From: Mercurialis annua
Lineage: Eukaryota > Streptophyta > Magnoliopsida > Malpighiales > Euphorbiaceae
Direction: 5' to 3'
DNA length: 64,000 nucleotides
Assembly (NCBI RefSeq): GCF_937616625.2
Contig: NC_065576.1
Location: 49,472,128 to 49,536,127, forward strand
The translations under genes were made by a program, and so were the position numbers. The notes below the pieces were generated by a model that was not told the DNA's origin, searched no databases, and was given only the letters and a program-made list of their open reading frames with translations. Of this stretch, positions 1 through 11,510 are shown piece after piece. Within the stretch, counting starts at the first letter, position 1; the number at the start of each line of letters is the position of its first letter.

Positions 1-249
1 CCAAGTCATCATATTCTTATGGTGGGCCAACTGCCCTAACCAACTATTATATTTATTTTTAAATTGTTTCTTAATTAAATTACTTTATTTAATCTCTTTA
101 TAATAACATGTTTAATTCTTAATTAATTTAAGGGATATGGTGGAGATATAATTGATACTTGATGATGACTGTTATACATGTTTTTTCCAAGTTTTATTTA
201 TTGTGTGGTGGGAATAAAAGAATATATTTTTCAACTTGTTTGTTCACCA

Positions 250-570
250 CACTACTAAAGTACAGCTATTTAACGACGGACTGAATACGGTCAGGAAATC
301 AATTCCCGACGAAATTGTCCGTCGGCAAATATGGCGTCGCTGAATAAATTAGCGATGCCAACGAAAAATCTATCAGCAATTGCCCACAGATAACTCTATC
401 GCCAATTGCACCGGTCCGTCGTTAAACGGGCCGCTGGCTAACGCGTTTACTAACGGCCAATGACGAAATTGGCGACGGACCTAGTCGTCGCCAATTAGCA
501 ATGGATAGGTTCCATCGCTAAATGCCGGATGATCGGTACGACGGCTCCCGATGAACAAACTCGTACAGTG
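250..570. mobile_element. Possible short non-autonomous CACTA-like element
   Basis: The stretch opens with CACTACTAAAG and closes with GTACAGTG, and its GC content is well above its flanks. It is filled with short words such as GACGGAC, GTCGTCGCC and AAATTAGCGATG in both orientations, which resemble the subterminal repeats of CACTA (En/Spm) elements. No clear 3-bp target duplication is visible and no protein is encoded, so the assignment rests on end sequence and repeat style only. Confidence 0.35.
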
Positions 571-639
571 GTGACATTATTTATTAATTTATGGGCTTGG
601 CCTATGTGGAAATATATTGTAGAGGAATTTGCACAAAAT

Positions 640-1230
640 ACTCTTTTTTAAAAAATATTTATAAAAATATTCCGTTTTTTGAAAAATTAATTTTTTACCT
701 TTTTTTTTGAAAATTTATTTTTTTAATCCGAAATTTATTTTTTTACTCTGAAAAAATTAGTAAAAATACTCCGTTTTTTTTAAACTGTTTGAAACTGTAT
801 TATAAACGGTTTCAAAGATGTCTACTTTAAAAAAAATTGAAACTTTTTGAAACTGTAATTGAAACTGTTTTTTAAAACGGTTTCAAATTATTTTTTAAGA
901 AACGGTTATAAACCGTTTGAAACCCAATTAAAATCCGTCTTTGAAACGGTTTATAAATGTTTCAAATTTTATTTTATTTTCTGAAACCGTTTGAAACTAT
1001 TAGAAACTGTATATGAAACGTTTTGTAAAATAGTTTCAACTTATTTCTTAAAAAACAGTTATAATCCGTTTGAAACCCAATTAGAAACTGTCTTTGAAAC
1101 TCTATTAGAAACTGTATTTGAAACGTTTTGTAAAACAGTTTCAAATTGTGTTTTTTGAAACTGTTTGCAACTGTTTTCAACTGCGGAATAAAAAAATAAA
1201 CTGCGGAGTAAAAAAATAAATATTTAAATT
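640..1230. repeat. Degenerate GAAACTG/AAACGGTTT repeat field
   Basis: The words GAAACTG, GAAACCGTTTGAAAC and AAACGGTTTCAAA recur in both orientations across about 400 bases. They are flanked by matching TACTCCG and GCGGAGTAAAAAAATAAA borders. No reading frame of interest is present. It looks like a decayed, internally repetitive MITE or satellite-like patch. Confidence 0.5.
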
Positions 1231-1574
1231 TTTTAGGTACGTTAATAAATTTTCAGTTTTTGAGGTATTTTTGACAAATATTTATAGTTTTTGAGGTATT
1301 ATTGTAAATCACCCTATATTGTAATGGACTGTTAAAACATAGTAGTTTTGCCATGGCCCAATGATTAAGAATGAAATGAGGTTTTGTTCCAGCATTGAAC
1401 ATGGGCCAGCAGCAACACCCGGCCTCAAAAACTATTTTACGTACCTCTGTTCTGTTCCAGCACTGAACATGAACCACGACCATTCTATTTTTTTTGGTAT
1501 GAACATGAGTTGTTCTCAAATGATTTTAAGTATAAAACAACACTTTCAAACCTTTAACATTTAAATTAATTCTC

Positions 1575-1745
1575 ATTCGAGTAGCATAAGTTCCTTATAA
1601 CGGGAGTCGGGAGGTAAAATTCTGACCCGAAGTTTTAAATGGTTGCACACATGAGTACGGTTTAAATCGCGACCTCACTTAAAATATCACTTAAAACAGA
1701 AGAGCGTTTTACCAATTCATTTATGTTTTGTGGTTCGCGATCTTT
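1575..1745 (-). mobile_element. Degenerate SINE-like dispersed repeat, copy 1
   Basis: Read on the minus strand, the unit has a tRNA-like A-box word (GAATTGGTAAAACGC), then a weak B-box region, then a CAGAATTTTACCTCCCG segment. A second, more decayed copy lies at about 9610-9735 and shares the AAAATTCTGACCCGAAGTTT-type core and its spacing. Repetition within the window supports a dispersed element. The SINE assignment itself is tentative. Confidence 0.4.
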
Positions 1746-1869
1746 CTATATGATATTAATTATAGAGATTATGAATAGATATTATATGCATTATGGATGG
1801 TGATCATTCCGATGAAGATCAAGTCTCATATATCACGTTTCTCTTTTTTTTTTTCTTTCTTGGTAAGCC

Positions 1870-2050
1870 CATCCGGTTTTCAAGGCTTCGCCCTGACTAA
1901 TCCGGATCCGACCCGTGTCGCGCACCTAGCATGGTGGGTGAGTCTGCCAGTGGGAATTTTCTGTATTCACAAGGACTCGAACTTGAGACTCTCTTTTTCA
2001 TTAGCATTTCATATAAATCCATCGGTGATACCAACTGATACCAATATTGG
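1870..2050 (-). mobile_element. tRNA-derived SINE
   Basis: On the minus strand an A-box-like word (TATCAGTTGGTATC) is followed about 50 bases later by a good pol III B box (AAGTTCGAGTCC). A GC-rich body follows, containing CGCGACACGGGTCGGATCC. This order and spacing are those of plant tRNA-derived SINEs. The unit is GC-rich compared with the surrounding AT-rich DNA. The tail end is not cleanly defined. Confidence 0.55.
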
Positions 2051-2479
2051 TGGGTAATTATCGTTGAATGTATTTATTAAAAAAATACCGATGGATTAAG
2101 TAGTCCATTGATAATTAATAAAACCATTGAAGTGTTATAAAATCACTAAAATTCGGCATAAAAGATGTGCTAAATTTTCAGACTGATTAGTGATTAGCAA
2201 TAATTTATCTTTCCATCAAAAATTTGTTGGTGTTGTATTGACGCTATTTTTTTTATAATCTTGCTACAATCGTGTTCTTTTCTATTTGGGATTCATCAAA
2301 ATTCCATCATTAATTTTTTAATAAAACAACCGCAAACAGTTACTGAATTATAAATTACGACAAATTTTTGATTATTCATAAAATTATGTCAATAATATGA
2401 TATTATTTTTTAACAATGGTTTTTTTTTATCTTCAACTGCTATGTATTAATGTTAGATTATTAGATTAGAAATTAGTAG

Positions 2480-2570
2480 GACATCAACTACTAAAGGCAG
2501 GATCGAAACCCTGATCTTCCGAAATATACGGCGAGTGCATGTGTACCGACGGGGCTACACCTCATGTAAC
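2480..2570 (-). mobile_element. SINE-like pol III promoter unit
   Basis: The minus strand contains GTGTAGCCCCGTCGGTA, which fits an A box, and 30-40 bases further GGGTTTCGATCCTG, which fits a B box with one mismatch. It does not fold as a tRNA, so a SINE head is more likely than a tRNA gene. Confidence 0.45.
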
Positions 2571-4441
2571 AGTGCGGCTTGATAGTATTGATAAATATTT
2601 GGTGCGATAGGTTTAAATTTCTCCTCTCTGGTTGTAATATAAAATATTAAACGTCGAACAATATTTCTTTACAAAAAACCGAAGCTCAGTCCGCATTTGG
2701 CTAACAAATCCGCCACTATATTACATTCCCTAAATATAATCTCTATAAATTTTTGATTCGAGCAACTCAAAGGGAAATTTCAACAGCCTTAAATTAATTT
2801 TCAGATCTGAGTCTTACATAAATTGATTTAGTTCGTTACATTTTGTAATGACCACCAGTTGAATTCGTGTGGGGTTCTGATATTTGAAATGCTTATCCGA
2901 AATCTGCAGGGACGACTTCAATTCTGAGCTACTAAATTGCAACCACAACCACAGGTATATGTTACGTTTGGAATTAATTGATTTACAGATATATATCTTC
3001 TTCTCATATTATCCAGTCTTGCATGGACCACTAAAGCTATTTATTTTATTAGATAATGCAACAGTAGACTTATGCTAAAATTAATATATGATGCTGAAAG
3101 ATTCGACTATACGATTTGCAAGAACATGCAAATTTGAATTCACTTTTATTCTATTCAATGTACCAGCTTGCGAGCAAAATTTTGTTTTAAATTGCATTTT
3201 CTATTGTTTAGTTAAATTAAAATTGAGATATTTTTTAGTTATATCCAACTTAATTTTATATCAGTAAAACAAAAATTAATAGACTGACTCGAATATATCA
3301 TGTATGTATTATAGAAACTCTATTTACGGTTTTTATATTGATAAAAATAGAATTCAATTAGTTTGGTTGTTAGGAATTAGAATTTTGATCGAAACAACAG
3401 AGTGGTGATGTCCAGATCAAATTTGATATTTATTTAGAGAGTCTAGTCACTCGGATTAGATCTCACTTACCTATTATGATGCATTATTACATAAAAATGT
3501 AATACTATGAGTAATTAAAATTTTAGTTATTTAATAATGTGTTATAATTTTATCAACTCAATCATATAGATGACTTGGTGGACAGTCCATCTAACTAATT
3601 ATCAATGTCTAGTTAATTAACTCCGAACAAATTTCTCCAAAGTAGGTTACCCAATTGGTAATCAAATTTTGTTGACCAGAAAAGGTATAGTTAATTCAAA
3701 GTCAATATACGTGCCCTCCTGCTTGAGCAAAGATGAGTCTGAATATTGAAAGCTTTAAAAATATTGTTTCATACTTAAAACTCATTCAAAGTACCTATAA
3801 AAATAATTATATCAGATATAAATATTTTACACTTCATTAACCAACGTTTTATTTGTTATATTGTATTATTTCTCCAATTTGCATTTTATTACAATAAAAA
3901 GTTACTCATTTATTATACTTATAGTTTTACTTATGCGGGATAAAAAAAACCAATAATATGCCCTTCTTTTGTTCTTTTTTTAATATATGATTCTTCGTGA
4001 ATCATTTTTTTCAATATATGGTTCTCTGTGTGACGTTTTTTCAATGGTACGGTCTTATGTGTATGTCGTTTTTTTATCTATATATAGTTTTGCAATATGA
4101 CGTTCTTACGTAGCAAAATTGGGCAAGTAAATAATATTGCATTATCATATAAACAAAAAATCACTAAATAAACGGGCAATTTCTTATTATAACAAATAAA
4201 AATTTAAGTTACCACAATATAAAAAATAAAATGTTGGTTATCGAAGTGTAAACGGAGTATAATTCGGTATCCACAATATTTTGTATTGATGGACAAAAAA
4301 GATTATTTGTCTCAATTTTATTGGTCTATACAATAATTTCTCATCATAATGCCCAATAAATTATATTTTTTTTATTTAAATCATAATAATAAACAAATCA
4401 ATAAAAGTAAAATTACATTTATAAAATTATTCACTCAAATC
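2571..4441. other. AT-rich intergenic DNA
   Basis: I see no conserved coding exon, RNA gene or well-bordered element here. The sequence is AT-rich and carries short open frames that look random. It ends just past the stop codon of the F-box/kelch gene, whose 3' untranslated region must lie at its right end. Confidence 0.5.
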
Positions 4442-5596
4442 TCAAAGCACAGTGAATCGTCTGCCCTGAATCACAGTAGCCTTATACAGATCACCCAAGC
4501 TCACATAAGCACAAGTAAACACTAACCTCTCCATCAACGTACATTCACCATCATTCACGACACCGTTGCTTACACTACTCCAACTACATCCGCCGCCATG
4601 GCCGTCAAGTTCACACAAGAACACCTCCTCAGGATTTGAACCGTTGATTATAAACACAAAATCACCCATTACATGTACAACTATTGATGACAAACTTAAA
4701 ACCTCACCTCTCATCTTCTCCACTAGAAAATTCGGCATCTCACCGATTTCTCTGGTTATCTCCATTGATTCACAGTTCAGCTCAAATAATTTTACTTCAT
4801 TAACCGTTTCATCAGTTTCCCCGATCAGACTGATCAAAATCAGACGGTCGTTAGCGAACCCTATGCAGCAGCTCTGCATGTTTATGTAAGGGCATAAATT
4901 ATAAGGCCCGTACCAAGTTTTGGTTTCCGGGTCGAACTGGAAAGCCACGGCGGTTGTTTTCTCTGCAACGTACATTTTATCAGCAGTGACTGCTGTGGAC
5001 AGCCACGTGGAGGCTGCTGAGTCTTTGAAGACGGCGGGCATGGATTCGCATGTGTCCCACGTGCATGTTTTGGTGTCGTACATCTCCACTGCTAAAGGGT
5101 CATCCTCGAATTCACATGTTCCGCCGGCGATGATAACGCGGTGGCCGACGACAGCAACAACAGGGTCTGTTCTCCAGATGGGTGGCGCGTCAACGACGCG
5201 CCACTCTTCATGAAAAGGGTCGAAAGAGAAGGAGAATTTGGAAGGGGATAGCATGTAAAGTAGAGTGGAGTGAGATGAACGGAGAGGGGAGACGGAAGTG
5301 ATTTCCGACGACGACGGTGGTTCTTGAATCTTGATCCAAAGGGAGGAGCGGGGATCGAAAGCGTAGGCGGCGGTGGAGTAAGGAGACCTGGTGGACTGAG
5401 AGTGGAGGAAAAGCCATGGTTTGATTGGGTTGAGATGATGAAGAGAAGTAGAAACAGCTTGCTTCCAAGATTTGGAGACTTGAAAGGTGGAGACAAGATC
5501 TATGAGTGGAACATTAGTGAATATTGATTCTAATATGTCTCCATTAATTGACACTTCTTCTTGGCTTGCATTGTCGGCTTCTCTATTTTTCGACAT
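4442..5596 (-). CDS. F-box/kelch-repeat protein (At1g23390-like)
   Basis: This 384-residue intronless gene encodes an F-box protein, expected to be the substrate-recognition subunit of an SCF (SKP1-cullin-F-box) ubiquitin ligase. The F-box lies at about residues 16-52 (INGDILESIFTNVPLIDLV, then the VSKSW motif). A kelch-type beta-propeller region follows, with the doublet in VIIAGGTCE and repeated motifs such as YDTKTCTWD and FDPETKTWYGP. The pattern matches Arabidopsis At1g23390, reported to target chalcone synthase and so restrain flavonoid synthesis. That role is inferred by family only. A single Met start follows a TATA box by about 40 bases. CAF2, the Arabidopsis neighbour, lies 28 kb away here, which supports orthology. 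Other F-box/kelch paralogues remain possible. Confidence 0.87.
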   Translation of the reverse strand: MSKNREADNASQEEVSINGDILESIFTNVPLIDLVSTFQVSKSWKQAVSTSLHHLNPIKPWLFLHSQSTRSPYSTAAYAFDPRSSLWIKIQEPPSSSEITSVSPLRSSHSTLLYMLSPSKFSFSFDPFHEEWRVVDAPPIWRTDPVVAVVGHRVIIAGGTCEFEDDPLAVEMYDTKTCTWDTCESMPAVFKDSAASTWLSTAVTADKMYVAEKTTAVAFQFDPETKTWYGPYNLCPYINMQSCCIGFANDRLILISLIGETDETVNEVKLFELNCESMEITREIGEMPNFLVEKMRGEVLSLSSIVVHVMGDFVFIINGSNPEEVFLCELDGHGGGCSWSSVSNGVVNDGECTLMERLVFTCAYVSLGDLYKATVIQGRRFTVL

Positions 5597-5634
5597 TTTT
5601 ATGTGAGTATGGCGAGAGTACTGCTCTAGTGAAC

Positions 5635-5641
5635 TTATATA
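5635..5641 (-). promoter_or_regulatory. TATA box of the F-box/kelch gene
   Basis: The minus strand reads CAATTATATAAGTTC about 40 bases upstream of the ATG at 5596. The transcription start would fall near 5605-5610, giving a very short 5' leader. Confidence 0.5.
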
Positions 5642-6051
5642 ATTGGTGTAGCTGACTTGGCTTATCTCAACTATGAAAAATTATTGCGCACAACCGTTGC
5701 GTCATGTCATTCGTGCAACAAACCAATGATGCGTTAGTCATGTGGAAAAATTCATAATAAAAAAATTAAATAATAAATAAAAGATTTCCTATCGCAAATC
5801 CCAATTGGCTTGTTGTAAATATGACATGGCACAACCAATGCATGGGATAAACATTCCTCAACTATTAGTTGGTCCTTTATAAAAAAATTATCGTGCCACC
5901 TCATTTTCAAAATAAGTTAACAAGTGTTTACTTTTAAATATTTAATTTTTTTAAGCTCATTAAATTTTATTAAATCAAATCCGAAACAGTTATATTCATA
6001 AAAAGTTCAAAAAATTTAAAAATTAAATCCGATAACATAACATGAGACATA

Positions 6052-6380
6052 TTCCCTCCATCCTATAAAAATAGATCATTTGAACAAACATAAGATTTTA
6101 AAAATATAGCTAAATTTGTTAAAATTAGTTTTTTTATTCAATTTTTCAATTTTATTTTTTTTATAATTTTTACATATATAAATAGTATATTAATGACAAA
6201 TTTGTTTATTGACGAGTCTTGTATGAAAACATGAGATCATTAATTCATTTGAGGATAACTAGACATATTTATTAGGAATATATAAGGCTAGTACATAAAT
6301 TGCTTATCAAATATAGAAGGTGGCTTATAATTTGGGGTGCCAAAAATAAAAAGATGATGTATCTTGTGGGACGAAGGGAG
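6052..6380. mobile_element. Stowaway-like MITE
   Basis: The left end TTCCCTCCATCCTATAAAAA and the right end, which reads CTCCCTTCGTCCCACAAGAT on the other strand, form imperfect terminal inverted repeats of the CTCCCTCCGT type. A TA dinucleotide flanks each end. Length is about 330 bp and there is no coding capacity. These are the marks of Tc1/mariner-derived Stowaway MITEs. Confidence 0.75.
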
Positions 6381-7942
6381 TACAATTTATGCTAATATGT
6401 GTTGTCTAATTAGCATATCTATTTATAAAAAAAATTGTTCTGCTAATAAATCCGATCAGATCTTTTCAACATCCACAAATTGATTTCTGATAGCAAAAAC
6501 TACAACCATAACACCTGATTAAACTACCACCTGACAAACCTTTCATAAAAACAACACCAAATTTTCATTAAAAAATCAACAACAAACCTTTTATAAAGAA
6601 ACGACAACACACAATAAAAAACAATATTAGAAATACTAGCATACCCTATAAATGATTCCATCTTTATTATTAGAAGGTCTTCAATCTATTTTTAATTTTT
6701 GATTTGTAATAAATTTGATTTATTAATGCGCTTCGTCAATTCTTAATCCAATCAAAAACAAAAATGAAAAAGAGTTGGCTATTTATTAAATTTTATGAAA
6801 TTAAAATAATATAAAAAAAAGATGGTTACTGCCGGCAACAAATTTAAATATTGACGCAGCCGAAGAAGAAAAATAAAAAAAATTAATAGGTGGATAGAGA
6901 TTTTTAGAAGAAAAAAAAAGAGAAACTTTGATCTTTTTTACTATAAGTTATTAAAATGTACATATATAATTATTATTTATTTTTATTATTAATAAAATTG
7001 TAGCGATCTCATACTTCTCAAAAAAAATCAAACTTTTTATGAGTTTGATATATGAATGACGTGATAAAAACACTGTGTGTTGAATAATTATTCTAAAGCG
7101 ATGTGTTCATTTAACTATCTTATAACTTTGAATTTTACACAAATATTTTTGTAAATTGTTTTACATCATTAAAAATGTATAGTATGAATTTATAGAAAAT
7201 AAAATATCTAATTTTATTAATAAAAGATTGTATATAATTTAATAATATATACTTAATTCATATAAATAAAATAAAGTTTAATTGCTCAATTTATTTTAAT
7301 TTAAATATAATAAAATAACATATACGCATAAATAAACTATGGTATTTTTTTATTTAAAATTATTTTTATTTATTAAATTATTAAAAAATAATCTAATTCA
7401 CTGATATAGTTTTAAATTTATATTCAGGTTATGACTGAAAATAAATTAAACGACTAGATTATAATGTATTTATTTAATTAAATCATTCAACTGATTTAAT
7501 AATAAAATTAAATATTTATATACGAAAAAATTCATACCACAATTTCTTTATATGATGTGATTTTTTTATATATATTAAACGTAGTAATTATAAGATGGTT
7601 AAATGAATTTATTTGTTTGTTTAAATAAGTCAACTAATTTGGTTGAATTAATTAGCTAAATTTATGATTAACAATCAAATTAATCAAACATAACTTTTAA
7701 ATTAAATTAACTAAAATGATTATCAAACTATATTAACTAAATGGTTATACCTGACTGATTCGAATGTCATTGATGTAGCGGAAGTCACAACAAAGAACAA
7801 GATACTTTAAAAGCTGTGGATAATCAAATTATGCCAGTAATTAACTTCTAAAACCTATTAATTCAAATAAAAGAATACTAGGCAATAGGCATCAAATAAT
7901 CGTTGATTCAAAGAATACCGAAATTTGGGAAATAACACATCA
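6381..7942. other. AT-rich intergenic DNA
   Basis: Very AT-rich sequence with many A and T runs. No reading frame with recognisable similarity, no clear element borders and no RNA gene was seen. Confidence 0.5.
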
Positions 7943-8298
7943 ATTCTCAAACCATTAAAAACTGCCGTTCAACAACTCATAAGATTGTTTAAATACTAAG
8001 ACAAAATAAAAACCCTGAACTGGGTGTAAAACGAAATAAATTAAAAAGGCTCAAAAATTGCCGAAATCACAAAAATGTCATTTTGAGGGCCCAGATAATG
8101 GAAATCAGCCCAAAATGACGTAGGCCAAGAGCAAAGCTGATGGGTATCGATCGTTGGCCCATATCCAATAAAATTAGACTCCGGAACCGCCCAAATCGCA
8201 CACTTTCAACTTCGACAGATTAATTACGAAACTGCTATTACGCCACTTTGCGCTCCCTTTTTTCCATGAACTCAAAATCCGTCTCCGCAACCGCATCA
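7943..8298 (-). repeat. Ty3/gypsy pol 3' end and downstream region, copy 1
   Basis: This stretch contains the last codons of a retrotransposon polyprotein (AETDFEFMEKRERKVA on the minus strand) and the sequence downstream of its stop. It is repeated with about 85-90% identity at 8882-9234. Both copies begin with ATTCTCAAA and end with CCGCATCA. Confidence 0.7.
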
Positions 8299-8881
8299 TT
8301 CCCGCCAGGGTAGAAAAAATTCGACCTCGAATTTGCAGTAACCTCGTCATAAGAAGAATCACCATGAAAAGGAATCAAATGCTTGACATTGAACACATCA
8401 GCCGTTCGGATATGGCTAGGCAATTTCAGACGGTAAGCATTGGAGTTGATTTTCTTGATGATCTCCAATGTTCCAATCTTCTTGGCTGACAATTTGTTGT
8501 AGTCTCCAACCAAACATTGCTCTCTGGTCAAAACAGTCCACACATAATCGCCTATATCATACTCGACAAAACGTCGCTTTCCATCTGCAGCTTGTTTGTA
8601 TTGTGAGTTAGCCTGTAATAAGTTATCATGAACCACCCGATGAACTTCCTCCAAGCCATTCACAAAATCCTCTGCCTTCGACTGCACCTTGACATTGCTT
8701 GGCAATGGCATAAGACCCAGCGGACCTTTGGGGGCGATCAAATACACCACCTGAAAAGGACTGAATCCGGTACTCCTATATTGACCGCATGGTTATGAGC
8801 AAACTCTATCTGGCACAATTTCTGATCCCAGCTCTTCACATGAGTGCCAACCAAACACCGCAGCAAATTGCGCAACGAACG
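8238..8881 (-). pseudogene. Ty3/gypsy integrase C-terminal fragment
   Basis: The minus strand encodes the end of a gypsy-type integrase. It begins at NRSLRNLLRCLVGTHVKSWD, passes QIEFAHNHAVN, and after a frame break near 8760 continues with FQVVYLIAPKGPLGL and a chromodomain-proximal block (VGDYNKLSAKKIGTLEII, YRLKLPSH, ADVFNVKHLIPFHGD). The catalytic core, reverse transcriptase and gag are missing, so this is a broken remnant. The final 170-codon stretch ends at 8238. The family is clear from the KKIG and FNVKHL blocks, but the lineage cannot be fixed from this much sequence. Confidence 0.8.
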
Positions 8882-9234
8882 ATTCTCAAAACATCAAAAA
8901 CTGCCGTTCAACAACTCATAAGGTTGTTTAAATACTAAGAAAAAATAAAAACCTTAAACTGGGTGTAAAACGAAATAAACTAAAAAAGCTCAAAAACTGT
9001 CGAAATCACAAAAACGCCATTTTGAGGGCCCAGATGATGGAAATCACCCAAAAACGACGTAGGCCATGAGCAAAGCTGATGGGTATCGATCATTGGTCTG
9101 TTTCCAATAAAGTTAGACTCCAGAACCGCTCAAATCGCACACTTTCAATTTTGGCAGAATTACGAAACTGTTATTATGCCACTTTACGCTCCCTTTTCTC
9201 CATGAACTCAAAATTCGTCTCCGCAACCGCATCA
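8882..9234 (-). repeat. Ty3/gypsy pol 3' end and downstream region, copy 2
   Basis: Direct repeat of 7943-8298 in the same orientation, about 940 bp away. It joins the integrase fragment exactly at 8881/8882. It does not start with TG and end with CA as an LTR would, so it is a duplicated internal 3' segment rather than an LTR pair. Confidence 0.7.
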
Positions 9235-10009
9235 GTCATTGACGACTTAGCTACTCCAAGTGCCAAAAATATTGATATGCAATATTTTGTATGTTTAAAT
9301 ATTTTTTCTTTTTAATATTTATTCATTTTTAATAAATTATTTTTTATACCTTGTTTATTTGAAATTCACTATTTATCTCTACTATCTTAAGAAAGTGAAT
9401 TAATCATATTATTTAATAAATATATATATAAAAATATGAAAATACATTTATAAAAAATGAAAATATTAATTATATTTTTAAATTTCGTATAAAAATGCAA
9501 AATTGATGTGTTTTTATTTTTAATACGAGGTAGGTCGGGTATCCTAGACGAATACCAACTTTGAGACAATACTTTTAAATTTTTCATATCCAGACTAATT
9601 GTTACTCAAATAAGGCATGTTTTTTTACGGGATACAAAATTCTAGCCTCAGATTTTAAACAACTGTTTATATGAGTATAATTTAAATATGCAATCTAATA
9701 TAAATAAGAAAAACGTTTCATCAATGTATTTACGTTTTTGAGAATATGTTGGGCAATTATTTTGAAACGAAAGAAATGTGTTTATCCTTGAGTTTATAGT
9801 AAAAAAGATCATGGAACTGTTATTTGAATTTTGATATCGTTATAACTAACATTTATTAGGTAGGGTTAGGCATACATTAGCATTTATGTGAGTGAGCTAA
9901 GCTTTCTCATCAAGTAGTTTAATCTAATTATTTCTATTTGGTTAAGTTACTATGCCATATGATCTGTTGTCCATTTATGTTCCATTAATAATCACAAAAT
10001 AGTTAAAGA
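9235..10009. other. Intergenic DNA with a decayed SINE-like copy
   Basis: The only recognisable item is a decayed second copy (about 9610-9735) of the SINE-like repeat at 1575-1745. It shares the order of the ATAAAATTCT core, a TTTTAAA block and an AACGTTT block. The rest is AT-rich with no supported gene. Confidence 0.4.
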
Positions 10010-10218
10010 CAGGGGCGGACCTAGGAAAAGCTTACGGTGAGCAGTTGACCAACTTATTATTTTAAATTTTTAAAAAATATGAATATACACGTTAGTAGTA
10101 TAGTTTTTCGGCCTTAAAATTTATAGCACTGACCATCTTAAATTTTTAAATTTTTCCTTCTTATAAATATTTAATACAATCTTACCTATCTTATAATAAA
10201 TTACTGGGTCCGTCACTG
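10010..10218. mobile_element. Short hAT-type MITE
   Basis: The left end CAGGGGCGGACCTAG and the inverted right end CAGTGACGGACCCAG form imperfect terminal inverted repeats. The flanks GTTAAAGA (10002-10009) and GTTGAAGA (10219-10226) make an 8-bp target duplication with one mismatch, as hAT transposases leave. It is 209 bp long with no coding capacity. Confidence 0.7.
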
Positions 10219-10450
10219 GTTGAAGATCGATGATACTGATTCTACTACCTATACGTTTGCCTCAATTTTATGAACAAACAAAAAAAACATTTTTTTGGAA
10301 ATTAGGTGGTCCTAAATTGAGTTAAATTAATTGTCTTCGGTTAGATTAATAATTTATGATTGTAGGGTATTGAAATGGGAGTCTATTTCTGTTTGGCATG
10401 TAAAATAGAAACTTTGAAAAATATTATATCAACATTTGCAAAACATGATA

Positions 10451-10727
10451 CCCCTTCCATCCCAATAGAATTGTCCATTTTGAGAAAATTTTTTGTTCCA
10501 AAACTCTTATCCACTTTCAAAAAATAATAATTTTTACTCTCAACTTATAGTACCCCTATTTAAAATCCACTAATAAATAAATTGAAAGTAAATTGTAAGT
10601 GGATCCGATATTAAATAAGAATATGACAAAAAAATATGGAAAATTTTACATTACCCATAAACAATAATTGTTTTTCTTAAACTATGTGATAAAGACAAAG
10701 TGGACAACTTTATTGAAACGGAGGGAG
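10451..10727. mobile_element. Stowaway-like MITE
   Basis: The right end reads CTCCCTCCGTTTCAATAAAG on the minus strand and the left end reads CCCCTTCCATCCCAATAGAA on the plus strand. They pair as terminal inverted repeats that continue into a shared TTGTCCA. TA lies on both sides. Length is 277 bp. This is a second Stowaway insertion, of a different subfamily from the one at 6052. Confidence 0.8.
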
Positions 10728-11169
10728 TAAATTACAAATAATATGTATTTTGCCTCAGCCCGACATGTCACATGAAGAGAGGAAAGAGAGTAAATGATGT
10801 GAAATTCATTTTCCAACGAATTGATACGCACTTAGCAAATATAGCAACAAAAATTCAAATTTGATCCGCACAAATCTATAATACGTGAATCTCATTATTT
10901 TCTTCAATCAATAAACATGCACCAATTACATAGCGCCACATCACCATTATACACCACCACTATTTATAGTCTACTTTTTATTTAATAATAAATAATTTAT
11001 TATTAAATTTACTATATACTAATATACTATTTTATAGTTTATAAAAATATAATATGAGAAAAAACTATAAAACTTCTAAAAAATCACTTTACAAAAATAC
11101 GCTATAAACTTGTTAATATTATACATTTTTTTCTTCTTAAATTATAATTCACACATACCAGTAGTTATC

Positions 11170-11510
11170 ATAAAATTCCTACAATATACACAGATGATAT
11201 ATTATTTATACCCAATAATTTGAAAATACACACATAATACATATTAAATATAATTAATAATGCATCTCAAATGTACAAAAAATACATATTAAATACAACT
11301 TTAATAACACATCTTAAATATATTAAAAATACATGTTAAGTAAAATTTAAATAAATAAATCTCATATATAAAAAAAATACGGTTTTAATAATACATCTCA
11401 AATATACAAAATAATACATATTAATATTTAAATAAATACATCTCAAATACACAAACAATACATATCAAATACAGTTTAATGATACATCTCAAGTATATAA
11501 TTAATATTTT
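11170..11510. repeat. Degenerate tandem array (TACATCTCAAATATACA units)
   Basis: About five to six units containing TACATCTCAAATATACA, AATACATATTAAATAC and TTTAATAATACATCTC follow one another with a period of roughly 60-65 bases. The units are diverged. No coding frame runs through the array. Confidence 0.55.

Noticed and set aside
2480..2570. Possible tRNA gene
   Set aside because: A-box and B-box-like words are present but no cloverleaf can be folded, so a SINE head is more likely.
5092..5527. Long open frames overlapping the F-box/kelch gene in other frames and on the plus strand
   Set aside because: They are shadows of the conserved F-box/kelch frame and show no family pattern.
8882..9234. 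LTR of the gypsy remnant
   Set aside because: The duplicated segments lack TG/CA ends and include the last codons of pol, so they are not LTRs.
11170..11510. CRISPR-like array
   Set aside because: Units are diverged, contiguous and AT-rich with no constant repeat and unique spacer pattern, and the genome is plant.
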